Assembly (NCBI GenBank): GCA_021199255.1
Contig: JAJQIK010000081.1
Location: 62,001-126,000 of the forward strand
Direction of reading: 5' to 3'
Source of the DNA: Clostridiales bacterium
GTDB taxonomy: Bacteria > Bacillota > Clostridia > Lachnospirales > Lachnospiraceae
DNA: 64,000 bases
The stretch's first letter is position 1; the number at the start of each line of letters is the position of its first letter. Shown here one piece after another: positions 53,268 through 61,730 of this stretch. The notes under the pieces are model-generated. The model worked only from the letters and a program-made list of their open reading frames with translations. It was not told where the DNA came from and did no database searches. A program made the translations under genes and the position numbers.

Positions 53268-53676
53268 TGTCAGACAATTCCTTTCTGAGATTTTTAAATG
53301 CCGCGGTTTTAATATCATGGACGGATTGCGGTTTGATTTTCATAATGGAAGCAATTTGACGATCTGAATAGCCGCCTAGAAAGGACAACCGCATATATTC
53401 CTGCTGACGTTCTGTCAGACAGGAAATGATGTCGAGAAAATCATAATCATAGGTATCTTCCCAGACGGGTTCCGTGTATGTTTCAAGAAAATCCGTTGTA
53501 ACTTCGGCCTGATTCTGTCTGGAAGAACGTATCAGGTACTTCTTTCGGGTTTCTCCAAGACTTTTGTTAAGGTAAGAAAAAAACATCTTTTCTTTTGCAA
53601 GCCTCATGAATTCCTTTTCAGATGGTTCACTATGATTTTGGAAATATAGTTCCGCCAGGTCGTATTTTTTATCCAA
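53260..53676 (-). CDS. Sigma-70 region 4 protein (SigO/Tn916 Orf7-like), first gene of split sigma pair
   Basis: 138 aa. Residues about 84-135 are a sigma region 4 helix-turn-helix: LTERQQEYMRLSFLGGYSDR then QIASIMKIKPQSVHDIKTAA and FKNLRKEL, the -35 recognising part. Residues 1-80 show no region 2. The start is TTG at 53676 with AGAGG and AAAGGAA upstream. The organisation, DNA-binding subunit first and core-binding subunit second with overlapping frames, is that of the SigO-RsoA two-subunit sigma factor of B. subtilis and of Orf7/Orf8 in Tn916. No integrase or excisionase is present here. Confidence 0.72.
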   Translation of the reverse strand: MDKKYDLAELYFQNHSEPSEKEFMRLAKEKMFFSYLNKSLGETRKKYLIRSSRQNQAEVTTDFLETYTEPVWEDTYDYDFLDIISCLTERQQEYMRLSFLGGYSDRQIASIMKIKPQSVHDIKTAAFKNLRKELSDNV

Positions 53677-53810
53677 TTCCTTTGTCCTCTTTAATCGTCA
53701 AATTTAGTTTATATAATAATAAAGAGCAAAATTCGAGTAAAATAAGGCAATCGAAAAAATATATTATAATTATAGTAAATTTGCGGTGACAGGGAATTTC
53801 TAAAGCCTGA

Positions 53811-53839
53811 TTGTTGTACTTCGATTTGTATGGTATAAT
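53811..53839 (+). promoter_or_regulatory. Possible promoter toward the epimerase remnant and AAA-ATPase gene
   Basis: TTGTTG at 53811-53816, 17 bases, TATAAT at 53834-53839. It would read through the epimerase remnant into the AAA-ATPase-like gene at 54077 with a leader of about 230 bases. Confidence 0.5.
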
Positions 53840-53849
53840 ACATAAATTA

Positions 53850-54019
53850 AGGGTTCTATATGGAGTTAGGGATATTGATGAGTCTGAGATTGGTTGGTTC
53901 GCTTTAGAAAGCTGACGGATTGGGCTCCCCAATATACTTTGGAACGGGGGATTGGGGAAACTATTACCTGGATCAGGGAGCATATGGATTGTTATAAAGC
54001 GGATATGTATAATATATAA
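53850..54019 (+). pseudogene. Remnant of an NAD-dependent epimerase/dehydratase C-terminus
   Basis: From 53921 to the TAA at 54019 one frame encodes about 32 residues, WAPQYTLERGIGETITWIRE then HMDCYKADMYNI, which reads like the very end of an extended SDR sugar epimerase or 4,6-dehydratase. In another frame, 53850-53912 gives VLYGVRDIDESEIGWFALES, a plausible preceding segment, so at least one frameshift and a large deletion are implied. No catalytic part remains. It marks where a glycan gene was cut by an insertion or rearrangement. Confidence 0.55.
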
Positions 54020-54076
54020 GAAAAAGGCAGAGATGAGTGCAGAAAGAAATAAAGCTGACGAATTGGAGGGCGCAGG

Positions 54077-55744
54077 ATGGCAAAAAAGAAAAATTTGCCG
54101 ATAGGCTTTGACGATTTCAGGAAGATCCGCGAACAGGATAAATATTTCGTGGACAAATCTAAGATGATAGCGGAATTCCTTGATTGCGGCGATGAGGTTG
54201 CGTTGATTACGCGCCCCAGGCGTTTCGGAAAGACCTTAACCATGACGATGCTGAGGGAGTTCTTTGACATCACGAAGGACAGCCGCAGTATCTTTGAAGG
54301 GCTCGCAATCATGGATACGGAATACGCGCCTCTGCTTAATTCCCGCCCTGTGATTTACTTCACGCTAAAGGACTGCAATGCACAGACTCCGGAGGAACTG
54401 GCGGCGATGCTGTGCGGTGCGCTTTCGCAGGAATACGGTAAATATTATGAGATTGCCAGGGAAATGCCCGATAAAGTGGCGGAATTTGACTATTTTGAGA
54501 AGCTTTGTGCTAAAATACAGGAAAGAACGGCGACGCTGACAGATCTTGCCGGCAGCGTGTCCCTCTTGGAACAGGTGGTGTGTAAACTATACGGGCAGCC
54601 GGTCATCCTGCTTTTGGATGAGTACGATACGCCGGTTATGGGCAGCCACCAGTACGGCTACCATGATAAGGTGTCCGCTTTTATTGCGAATTTCTACGGG
54701 AGCGCGTTAAAGGGGCAGCAGGCGCTGGGCAATGCCCTGCTCACTGGGATACAGAGGGTGGCGAAGGAGAGCATCTTTTCAAAGCTGAATAACGTAATTG
54801 TCTATACTGTGCTTGACAAGACGTATGCGCAGTATTTCGGTTTTACCGAGAAGGAGACAAGGGAGATGTTGGAATACTATGGGCTTTCCCTAAATGATGA
54901 CGTGAAGCAGATGTATGACGGTTATCAGATGGGCGGTTATGAAAGCTACAACCCCTGGTCAATTTTGAATTACTGCAAGAACAGGGAGCTTCGCCCGTAC
55001 TGGGTTAATACGTCAAGCAATAAGGTAATCAGGGACAGCTTAAATGGTGCGAACCAGGCTTTCCGCCAGGACTTTGAGGCGCTGGTGGAGCATGGGGAGG
55101 TAGAGGTTGCCGTGAACCTTGAGACTTCCTACGAGGAACTCCAGAATAATGCCACGCTGTGGGGGCTTTTTATCAACGCGGGCTATCTGACGGTCAAGGA
55201 GCGGACGGATTACGACCTGTGGGCCGTCAGGTTTGTCAACAGGGAAGTGAAGGCTGAGTTTAAAAACATAGTGGCGGAGTCAATCGGAACAGACGGAGGA
55301 GATTTCTCACATCTTGCCAGTGCGCTTGCAAGATGCGACTACGGGAAATTCTGCGAGAGCTATAAGAAGATTGTCCTGAACTGCACCAGCTATTATGATT
55401 CCATAAAGGGCGCGAAGCAATACGAGAACCCCTACCATATGTTGGCGCTGGGGATGATGATATCGCTGGATTCCATGTATGAGGTCAAGAGTAACCTTGA
55501 GACAGGAGACGGGCGGCCGGATATCCTGATGATATCCAAAGAACCGGGTAAGAGGGCGCACATCATGATAGAAATTAAGTGCAGGGAAGACGCTGCTGCG
55601 GGCACGAAGGAAGCCTTGGAGCAGATAAAGGAAAAGCGCTATGCCGAGGGGCTGCGCGCGATGCAGCCAGAAGGGGAGATCTTATGCCTTGGCATTGCAC
55701 ATCCTGCAAAAAGATGTGTGATTGAGCGTTGGATGTACGCGTAA
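54077..55744 (+). CDS. AAA-ATPase-like/PD-(D/E)XK nuclease-like protein (DUF1703 type)
   Basis: 555 aa. LPIGFDDFRKIREQDKYFVD is the usual opening of PF09820-type proteins, RPRRFGKTLTMTMLREFF near residue 46 holds the degenerate P-loop GKT, VILLLDEYDTPV the Walker B, and the C-terminal GRPDILMISKEP plus IMIEIKCRED gives the D...ExK pattern of a PD-(D/E)XK nuclease-like domain. Members are multicopy in Lachnospiraceae and Bacteroides; their role is unknown, with mobile or defence-like behaviour often suggested. GGAGG sits 7 bases before the ATG. It has nothing evident to do with the glycan genes. Confidence 0.85.
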   Translation: MAKKKNLPIGFDDFRKIREQDKYFVDKSKMIAEFLDCGDEVALITRPRRFGKTLTMTMLREFFDITKDSRSIFEGLAIMDTEYAPLLNSRPVIYFTLKDCNAQTPEELAAMLCGALSQEYGKYYEIAREMPDKVAEFDYFEKLCAKIQERTATLTDLAGSVSLLEQVVCKLYGQPVILLLDEYDTPVMGSHQYGYHDKVSAFIANFYGSALKGQQALGNALLTGIQRVAKESIFSKLNNVIVYTVLDKTYAQYFGFTEKETREMLEYYGLSLNDDVKQMYDGYQMGGYESYNPWSILNYCKNRELRPYWVNTSSNKVIRDSLNGANQAFRQDFEALVEHGEVEVAVNLETSYEELQNNATLWGLFINAGYLTVKERTDYDLWAVRFVNREVKAEFKNIVAESIGTDGGDFSHLASALARCDYGKFCESYKKIVLNCTSYYDSIKGAKQYENPYHMLALGMMISLDSMYEVKSNLETGDGRPDILMISKEPGKRAHIMIEIKCREDAAAGTKEALEQIKEKRYAEGLRAMQPEGEILCLGIAHPAKRCVIERWMYA

Positions 55745-55804
55745 CCGTAGTTTCCCTTGTGAAGCAGATGTTCGAAATGATGACGGGAGATTTATTTTAA
55801 GGAA

Positions 55805-56767
55805 ATGAAAAAACAAAACATTCAATTATTAAGAATTATAGCTTGTTTTGGAGTGTTTGCAGTTCATATGGTTCCAGTGCTTGGAGTGGAGCAGTCCTCG
55901 GTCTGGTCTAAAATGGGATATGGTTCAAAGGGAGTATATTTATTTTTCCTGATAAGTGGGTTTGTAACTTATGTATCGCTTGATAAAACGGAAGAGTTTA
56001 ACTGGGTCAAATATTATCAAGGCAGGATGATTCGGATATTACCTCTTTACTATTTGGTTATTTTGTACTGGTTTATTTTACATCAGTATATTCTTTGCGA
56101 CACACCGGGGGGGGTATATTCAGAATGGTTGCGATATGCGTTTCTGGTAAATAAAACCCTGCCTTCCAGCGATGATTTTTGGGCAAACATAGGTGCCACG
56201 TGGACAATGAGTTCCTTTGCGCTGTTTTATGTTCTGGTTCCAGTGATCAGAAAATTTGTACAGACTTTTAAAAGCGCGCTGACAGTGTGGCTTGGGCTGT
56301 TTATCATTAGCGAAATATTGGTTCGTTTTTTTACTGTTGATGAAGCGATGTCAATTTGCTGCCTGCACTATTTCTTATTTGGAATAGTGGCTTTTTACGC
56401 AGTAAAAGAAGGGAAAAAAGACTCGTATTTTTTAATATGTGAATTAGGAACTTTACTATTCTTGTTCCTGCGTGGTACATGGAATAATACATTTTGGTTA
56501 ATGATTTTTGGTGTCCTACTGGTTACTACAGAAAAAATAAGTATTCGTAATACACGAATCGCCAGGTTGATTGACATTTTGGATGAGCATAGTTATGATG
56601 TCTATTTGATTCATCCAATAATTTTAGAATGGATATCTAAGCTTGCATCAGACAATCAAGGATTATGCTTAGGCGCGGGAATTTTAGGGACTGCTTTGAC
56701 CGTAATCATTGTGCATAACTTGATCGAAAAACCTTTGCAACATAAATTGACAGCATTGATAATGTAA
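55805..56767 (+). CDS. Acyltransferase 3 family membrane protein
   Basis: 320 aa with about ten hydrophobic segments. LLRIIACFGVFAVHM (the family His at residue 20), GSKGVYLFFLISGFV and RMIRILPLYYLVILYW are the standard acyltransferase 3 motifs. Such proteins O-acylate surface sugars across the membrane. AT-rich compared with the AAA-ATPase gene before it. The ribosome site (AAGGAA) is very close to the ATG. It restarts the glycan gene run after the interruption. Confidence 0.85.
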   Translation: MKKQNIQLLRIIACFGVFAVHMVPVLGVEQSSVWSKMGYGSKGVYLFFLISGFVTYVSLDKTEEFNWVKYYQGRMIRILPLYYLVILYWFILHQYILCDTPGGVYSEWLRYAFLVNKTLPSSDDFWANIGATWTMSSFALFYVLVPVIRKFVQTFKSALTVWLGLFIISEILVRFFTVDEAMSICCLHYFLFGIVAFYAVKEGKKDSYFLICELGTLLFLFLRGTWNNTFWLMIFGVLLVTTEKISIRNTRIARLIDILDEHSYDVYLIHPIILEWISKLASDNQGLCLGAGILGTALTVIIVHNLIEKPLQHKLTALIM

Positions 56768-56835
56768 GTGGTTTTAAAATTGTTAGTGCTATATAGAAGA
56801 GAATAGGATTGCTTACGGAGGTATAAGACAACGAT

Positions 56836-57816
56836 ATGAAATTGATGATTCAGATACCTTGTTATAATGAGGCGGAAACCTTGGAAATTGCGTTGAATGA
56901 CCTGCCTAAACAAATAGACGGGATCGATGAGATAGAATATCTGATTATTAATGATGGAAGTAAGGATAATACCGTGGAGGTAGCCCGTAACTGGGGCGTT
57001 CACTATGTGGTGAATTTTAAACAGAATAAAGGTTTGGCGAAAGGTTTTATGGCGGGAATTGACGCATGTCTGCGTCATGGCGCGGATATTATAGTCAATA
57101 CAGATGCGGATAACCAATATTGCGGAGAAGATATAGAGACGATTATCAGGCCGATTCTGGATGGCAGGGCGGACGTAGTGATCGGGGAACGCCCAATCGA
57201 TGAAACGGAACATTTTTCTCCGGTGAAGAAGAAACTGCAGCATTTAGGGAGCTGGGTGGTCAGAAAAGCGTCCCATACCAATATTCCCGATGCGCCAAGC
57301 GGTTTCAGGGCATATAGCAGGGAAGCGGCCATGCATTTAAATGTGGTGAACGATTATACCTATACATTAGAAACGATCGTACAGGCGGGCAGAAGTAAGA
57401 TGGCGATTATGAGCGTACCCATCAGGACAAACCCGGAACTGCGTACTTCCAGATTATTTCACAGTATGTGGGGCTATGTGAAAAAGTCCATGCTGACCAT
57501 TTTGCGGGCTTTTATGTGGTACAAGCCGTTATATTGTTTTACAATGGTTGCGTTAGTGCCCTTTCTGATAGGGTTGGGAATAAGCGTTAGATTCCTTATT
57601 TATTATTTTAATGGGACGGGAAATGGACATATCCAGTCGCTTATCTTGGCGTGTACTTTGCTGATTATTGGTTTTATTACTTTCGTGATCGGACTGCTTG
57701 CGGATCTGATTGCGGCCAATCGTAAGATACTGGAGGATGTGCAGTATCATGTGCGGAAGATAGAGTATGACGGGACGGAAGAGTCCAAATCAGATGGAAT
57801 TAAAGAAGAATTTTAA
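56836..57816 (+). CDS. GtrB/DPM-like glycosyltransferase family 2 with two C-terminal membrane helices
   Basis: 326 aa. LMIQIPCYNEAETLEIALND, LIINDGSKDNTVEVA, VNTDADNQYCGEDIE (metal site) and IPDAPSGFRAYSREA give the DPM-type catalytic domain; two hydrophobic hairpin helices (about residues 233-258 and 271-295) anchor it, as in GtrB. It would make polyprenyl-phosphate sugar from a nucleotide sugar. The GT-C protein at 61731 or the acyltransferase-rich module around it may use the product. GGAGG is 14 bases upstream. Confidence 0.87.
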   Translation: MKLMIQIPCYNEAETLEIALNDLPKQIDGIDEIEYLIINDGSKDNTVEVARNWGVHYVVNFKQNKGLAKGFMAGIDACLRHGADIIVNTDADNQYCGEDIETIIRPILDGRADVVIGERPIDETEHFSPVKKKLQHLGSWVVRKASHTNIPDAPSGFRAYSREAAMHLNVVNDYTYTLETIVQAGRSKMAIMSVPIRTNPELRTSRLFHSMWGYVKKSMLTILRAFMWYKPLYCFTMVALVPFLIGLGISVRFLIYYFNGTGNGHIQSLILACTLLIIGFITFVIGLLADLIAANRKILEDVQYHVRKIEYDGTEESKSDGIKEEF

Positions 57817-57838
57817 AATGATTTAGGAGACAGCAGCT

Positions 57839-58480
57839 ATGAAGAATAAGGTTAAACAACCTGAGGGGAATTATTTTGACAAATACAATTCAAATAACTT
57901 AGTGGTAAAGAAAATGATGGCCGGTTTTTTTGGAGCATATGAAGACATTCTAAATAAAATCGATATTATAGGAGAAGACGGTAATATTTTAGAAGCAGGA
58001 TGCGGTGAGGGAGAAGTAACTGATTTTATATATCATCAGATACGAGGTGCAAATATAGAGGCTTTCGATATATCTGAAAAAGTCATTTCAATAGCGAAAA
58101 AGAGATGTGAACACACAGATATTTCTTTTAGAGTTGGCAGCATTTATAATATCGGAAGCAGAAAATATGATCTGGTTATATGTAGCGAAGTGCTTGAACA
58201 TTTGGAATATCCGGAAAAAGCTCTGGAACAATTAAAAAATTGTACTAATAAATATATTATTTGCAGTGTCCCAAGAGAACCAATCTGGCGTATTTTAAAT
58301 ATGGTAAGAGGAAAATATATCAGAGAACTTGGGAATACACCCGGGCATATAAATCATTGGTCAAGAAAATCTTTTTTGAATTTTCTCCAAAAAAACGGCT
58401 GTGAAATTGTTGATGTGAAAAATCCGCTTCCATGGACAGTGGTTCTGTTAAAAAGTAGTTGTAAGAAGGAAGGCAAATAA
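57839..58480 (+). CDS. Class I SAM-dependent methyltransferase
   Basis: 213 aa. LEAGCGEGEVTDFIYH is motif I (SAM-binding), IEAFDISEKVISIAKKR motif II, and YDLVICSEVLEHLEYPEKAL the DxxxxxxVLEHL region of the Methyltransf_11 fold. Cytoplasmic. AT-rich. TAGGAGA 9 bases before the ATG. The stop overlaps the next ATG by one base. In this setting methylation of a sugar hydroxyl is likely, for instance as a chain-ending or decorating step; the target is not known. Confidence 0.85.
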   Translation: MKNKVKQPEGNYFDKYNSNNLVVKKMMAGFFGAYEDILNKIDIIGEDGNILEAGCGEGEVTDFIYHQIRGANIEAFDISEKVISIAKKRCEHTDISFRVGSIYNIGSRKYDLVICSEVLEHLEYPEKALEQLKNCTNKYIICSVPREPIWRILNMVRGKYIRELGNTPGHINHWSRKSFLNFLQKNGCEIVDVKNPLPWTVVLLKSSCKKEGK

Positions 58481-59211
58481 TGAACTTTACTTATCAGGCC
58501 TATCGCGGGCTTCTCGTACTTCTGAGAGAAAAGGGATATGCGTATTGCAATTATCACAATTATATGCAGGCAGACAGAAGCGTGATTCTGCGCCATGACA
58601 TTGATATGAATATTGACAAGGCTGTGCAGATGGCGCGGCTTGAGCAGCAAATGGGCGTGTCTTCCACTTATTTCGTATTGGTTACCAGCAACTTCTACAA
58701 TATTTTTTCCGGCGAAAATCAGAGTATGCTCCGCGGGCTGCGTGAAATGGGGCATGAGGTAGGGCTGCATTTTGACGAGGCGAAATACGATGAAACAGAG
58801 GATATGGTGCAGGCTATGGAACAGGAGGCGGCTTTGCTGGAGCAGTGTATGGGCTCCCCGGTGCGAAGCGTATCCATGCACAGACCTTCCAGAAAAACTC
58901 TGGAAGCGGATTATCTGGTGCAGGGTGGCCATATTGTAAACAGCTACGGGACGGAATTTTTTCGGAAGCATAAGTATGTGTCTGATTCCAGACGATGCTG
59001 GCGCGAAGATGTGCAGGGAATGATCAGAAGCGGAGAATATGACCGGCTGCATATTTTGACGCATGCTTTCTGGTATGACGAGACGGAGCGGACTGCGAAA
59101 GAGGCCTTAAAGGATTTTTGCGAGAGCAGGACGGGCTGCTGTTATGAATGGATGCAGGATAATGTCAGGGATTTGGAAGAAATTTTAAGCAGATCGGAGC
59201 TGGGCAGGTAG
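58480..59211 (+). CDS. Polysaccharide deacetylase-like protein (NodB homology fold)
   Basis: 243 aa. VILRHDIDMNIDKA near residue 31 (HDID carries the metal-binding Asp pair of NodB proteins), GHEVGLHFDEAKYDE with the second His, and LHILTHAFWYDE late are the landmarks. No signal peptide, so it would act in the cytoplasm, unlike secreted peptidoglycan deacetylases; cytoplasmic members of this subgroup are common in glycan loci. It overlaps the methyltransferase stop by one base and precedes the LpxD-like gene by a few bases. Confidence 0.8.
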   Translation: MNFTYQAYRGLLVLLREKGYAYCNYHNYMQADRSVILRHDIDMNIDKAVQMARLEQQMGVSSTYFVLVTSNFYNIFSGENQSMLRGLREMGHEVGLHFDEAKYDETEDMVQAMEQEAALLEQCMGSPVRSVSMHRPSRKTLEADYLVQGGHIVNSYGTEFFRKHKYVSDSRRCWREDVQGMIRSGEYDRLHILTHAFWYDETERTAKEALKDFCESRTGCCYEWMQDNVRDLEEILSRSELGR

Positions 59212-59242
59212 ATTGCTAAAATACGCGGAAATGAGGTATGAT

Positions 59243-60130
59243 ATGGTAACGTTGGGGCAGATAGAAGCTTATTTGACGCAAGAGCGGCAGGAGTATCGGG
59301 TTCAGGCGGCGGAAAATGCGGCCATACAAGGATTTTCTTCTTTGGATCATTATCAGCCGGGAACGCTGACTTGGATTAAGTCCGTTGAAAGATGGAATGG
59401 GAAACTGCCGGAGATTGCGCTGTGCATCGTGCAGGAGGGCGTGGATGTTCCTTTGCGGAATCAGATCATCTGCCGGAATTCGAAGCAGGTGTTTTTTAGT
59501 GTCATAGAACATTTCTTTGCGGTAGGGGAGGAGCAGGAAGCGATTGGCCGAAATACTGTAATCGGTTCTGGTGTAAAACTGGGTAATCATGTGAGGATAG
59601 GGCATAATTGTTCTATTACAGGAGACGTCGTCATCGGGGACGATACGGTGATTTCCGATAATGTGGTGATTAAGAATAAGGTGCGCATTGGCAAAAGATG
59701 TACCATACAGGCGTTAACGATGATTGGCGAAGACGGATTTGGCGCCTATGAGGAGGAGGATCACCGTAAGGTCATGATTAAGCATTACGGCGGTGTGACC
59801 ATTGGCGATGATGTTTTTATCGGAAGCCATGTGGATATTGAACGGGGCACAATTGACGATACTTATATTGGAGACGGCACAAAGATAGCGCCCTGTACGC
59901 TTGTGGCGCATAACGCAAGCGTGGGCAAGGATACGGTGCTGATCTGTTCCCATTTGTATGGAAGCGCCCGCGTGGGGGAGAATAGTTGGGTGGCAGGCAG
60001 TATTGTGAAGAATCAGTGCCGTATCGGTGACCATACAATGATAGGGATGGGGTCTGCGGTAATCCGGGATATGGCGGATAACAAGGTTGCCGTAGGGATT
60101 CCGGCCAGAGTGATCCGTGATAATTTCTAA
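59243..60130 (+). CDS. LpxD-like hexapeptide acyltransferase, copy 2
   Basis: 295 aa. A short N-terminal domain (MVTLGQIEAYL to about residue 90) is followed by hexapeptide turns: IGRNTVIGSGVKLG, VRIGHNCSITGDVVIGDDTV, VTIGDDVFIGSHVDIERGT (the His-containing loop as in LpxD), IAPCTLVAHNASVGKD and a VGIPARVIRD end. The domain order is that of LpxD. GAGGT 6 bases upstream fixes ATG 59243; earlier TTG 59213 and ATG 59231 are weaker. N-acylation of an amino sugar on a nucleotide is likely. Confidence 0.8.
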   Translation: MVTLGQIEAYLTQERQEYRVQAAENAAIQGFSSLDHYQPGTLTWIKSVERWNGKLPEIALCIVQEGVDVPLRNQIICRNSKQVFFSVIEHFFAVGEEQEAIGRNTVIGSGVKLGNHVRIGHNCSITGDVVIGDDTVISDNVVIKNKVRIGKRCTIQALTMIGEDGFGAYEEEDHRKVMIKHYGGVTIGDDVFIGSHVDIERGTIDDTYIGDGTKIAPCTLVAHNASVGKDTVLICSHLYGSARVGENSWVAGSIVKNQCRIGDHTMIGMGSAVIRDMADNKVAVGIPARVIRDNF

Positions 60131-60155
60131 ATTTTTTATGAATTATGTGAATAAT

Positions 60156-60184
60156 TTGTGTTAATGGTTCTCAAACATTTATAA
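60156..60184 (+). promoter_or_regulatory. Possible promoter of the VTC-DUF4956 unit
   Basis: TTGTGT at 60156-60161, 17 bases, TTATAA at 60179-60184, in the 114-base gap after the LpxD-like gene. The leader to GTG 60245 is about 55 bases and ends in GGGAGGA. The gap is otherwise empty. Confidence 0.4.
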
Positions 60185-60244
60185 AAGTGGTAGAACAGAG
60201 TAAGCGGCGGTTGACGATTTCGCAGGGCATCCGGGGAGGACAAG

Positions 60245-60925
60245 GTGTATAGAGTAGAGGATAAGTATAATTGCAGCGGGCAGGAGCTGTATCTTTTGCA
60301 GCGCAGGCTGGAGGGCGTTTTAAAAGCCGACAGTAATGAGAACAATCCGGACGGATACAGTATCGTCAGCCTGTATTTTGACGATTTGGAGGACAACTGT
60401 CTGCATGATACTGTGGACGGCGTAAATGTGCGTGACAAATATCGAATCAGGATATATAATAATTCCTTGGATGCCATCAGGTTGGAAGTGAAATCCAAGA
60501 GAGATAACCGTATCTGGAAGAAGTCCGGTATGATTACGAGGCAACAGATGGATTCGCTGATGCGCGGAGAGTGCATAGAAGCCTCTTCCTCTTATGATGA
60601 TCCGGCGGCTCTTTTTAATCTTGCCATCCGTACACGAGGGCTTCGCCCCAGGGTAATCGTGGCCTATGAGCGGAAGGCCTACATATTTGAGCCGGGCAAT
60701 ACCAGAATTACGCTGGACAGGAATGTGCGCGCCAGCAGCCGCGTATGGGACTTTGGCCAGGCGGACATCAGTTATGATTTTCTGGATACTTACGATAAGG
60801 TGTTAGAAGTAAAATACGATGAATTTATTCCGGATTTTCTGCTTCAATTATTAGAGCTTGGAAATTTGCAGCAGACTTCTTATTCTAAATATCAGTTGTG
60901 CAGGGAGCGGTATTTATCGCCTTGA
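60245..60925 (+). CDS. VTC-domain protein (polyphosphate polymerase-like)
   Basis: 226 aa. The tunnel-fold landmarks of the VTC catalytic domain are present: YRVEDKYNCSGQE at the start, VSLYFDDLEDNCLHD, YRIRIYNN, LEVKSKRDNRIWKKSG, RVIVAYERKAYIF and LEVKYDEFIPDFL. In yeast Vtc4 this domain makes polyphosphate from ATP on basic residues of the tunnel. The start is GTG 60245 with GGGAGGA upstream. Next gene is DUF4956, its usual partner in bacteria. Whether it makes polyphosphate here is inferred from family. Confidence 0.83.
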   Translation: MYRVEDKYNCSGQELYLLQRRLEGVLKADSNENNPDGYSIVSLYFDDLEDNCLHDTVDGVNVRDKYRIRIYNNSLDAIRLEVKSKRDNRIWKKSGMITRQQMDSLMRGECIEASSSYDDPAALFNLAIRTRGLRPRVIVAYERKAYIFEPGNTRITLDRNVRASSRVWDFGQADISYDFLDTYDKVLEVKYDEFIPDFLLQLLELGNLQQTSYSKYQLCRERYLSP

Positions 60926-61018
60926 TTCCCGATGTTTTTGAAGCTCAGGCGTAACCTTACACATGGTAAAATAAACAACAGAAAGCGGCAGGGAAGCCGT
61001 TTCGGGATGGAGGACAAC

Positions 61019-61699
61019 ATGTCAATTAAAGATGTCATTAAGAGCAGCGTATATGAAAGCCTGGGCGGCGGCACGAACCTGTCGGCAGGCAATATCATTT
61101 TGATACTTGGTGTTGCGTGCCTGCTGGGGCTGTACATTTTCGCGGTATATAAATTATCCAGCAAATCCGCGTTTTATTCCAAGGATTTGAATGTGACGAT
61201 GGCGGGGATGCCGCTTATTATCGCGGCGATTATGATTGCGATGCAGTCTAATCTGCTGGTGTCCCTGGGTATGGTGGGAGCGTTATCCATTGTCAGATTT
61301 CGTAATGCGGTGAAGAATCCGGTTGACCTGTTGTATTTGTTCTGGTCGATCAGCACCGGTATTATTGTAGGCGTGGGACTTTATGTACTGGCATTGGTGC
61401 TCTGTATTGTGATGACCATACTTCTTATTGTGCTGGACATGATTCCAAATGCCAAAGCGCCGGATTTATTAGTTCTTCGGGTCAAGGAGGAGGAAATGGA
61501 CTATGCCGGGCTGGAGAAGCTGTTGAAGGAGTACTGCAGATACCATAAGGAAAAGTCGAGATGTATCAAAAATGGAGAAACGGAGATGATCATTGAGATG
61601 AGGTCTTCGAAGAAGGAAGAGCTATTGCGGAACCTGTCGGCGGACAAGCATATGACGCAGGTCAACTGTATTTCCCACGACGGAGAATGTAGAGTATAG
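61019..61699 (+). CDS. DUF4956 membrane protein
   Basis: 226 aa. Four hydrophobic segments lie at about residues 20-38, 55-75, 80-90 and 103-128, with LVSLGMVGALSIVRFRNAVK, the family signature, between them, followed by a soluble C-terminal domain of about 95 residues (LLVLRVKEEEMDYAGLEKLL). GGAGG 5 bases before ATG 61019 decides the start; the open frame extends to 60932. DUF4956 genes are found next to VTC genes and may form the membrane partner of the polymerase. Function unproven. Confidence 0.83.
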   Translation: MSIKDVIKSSVYESLGGGTNLSAGNIILILGVACLLGLYIFAVYKLSSKSAFYSKDLNVTMAGMPLIIAAIMIAMQSNLLVSLGMVGALSIVRFRNAVKNPVDLLYLFWSISTGIIVGVGLYVLALVLCIVMTILLIVLDMIPNAKAPDLLVLRVKEEEMDYAGLEKLLKEYCRYHKEKSRCIKNGETEMIIEMRSSKKEELLRNLSADKHMTQVNCISHDGECRV

Positions 61700-61730
61700 A
61701 ATGTCGGGGGATTAGGATAAGGGAAACGAT

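Noticed and set aside
52000-55800. Complete mobile element (integrase, transposase, terminal repeats) around the sigma pair
   Set aside because: No transposase or integrase frame and no matching flanking repeats could be found by eye, so only a possible relic is reported.
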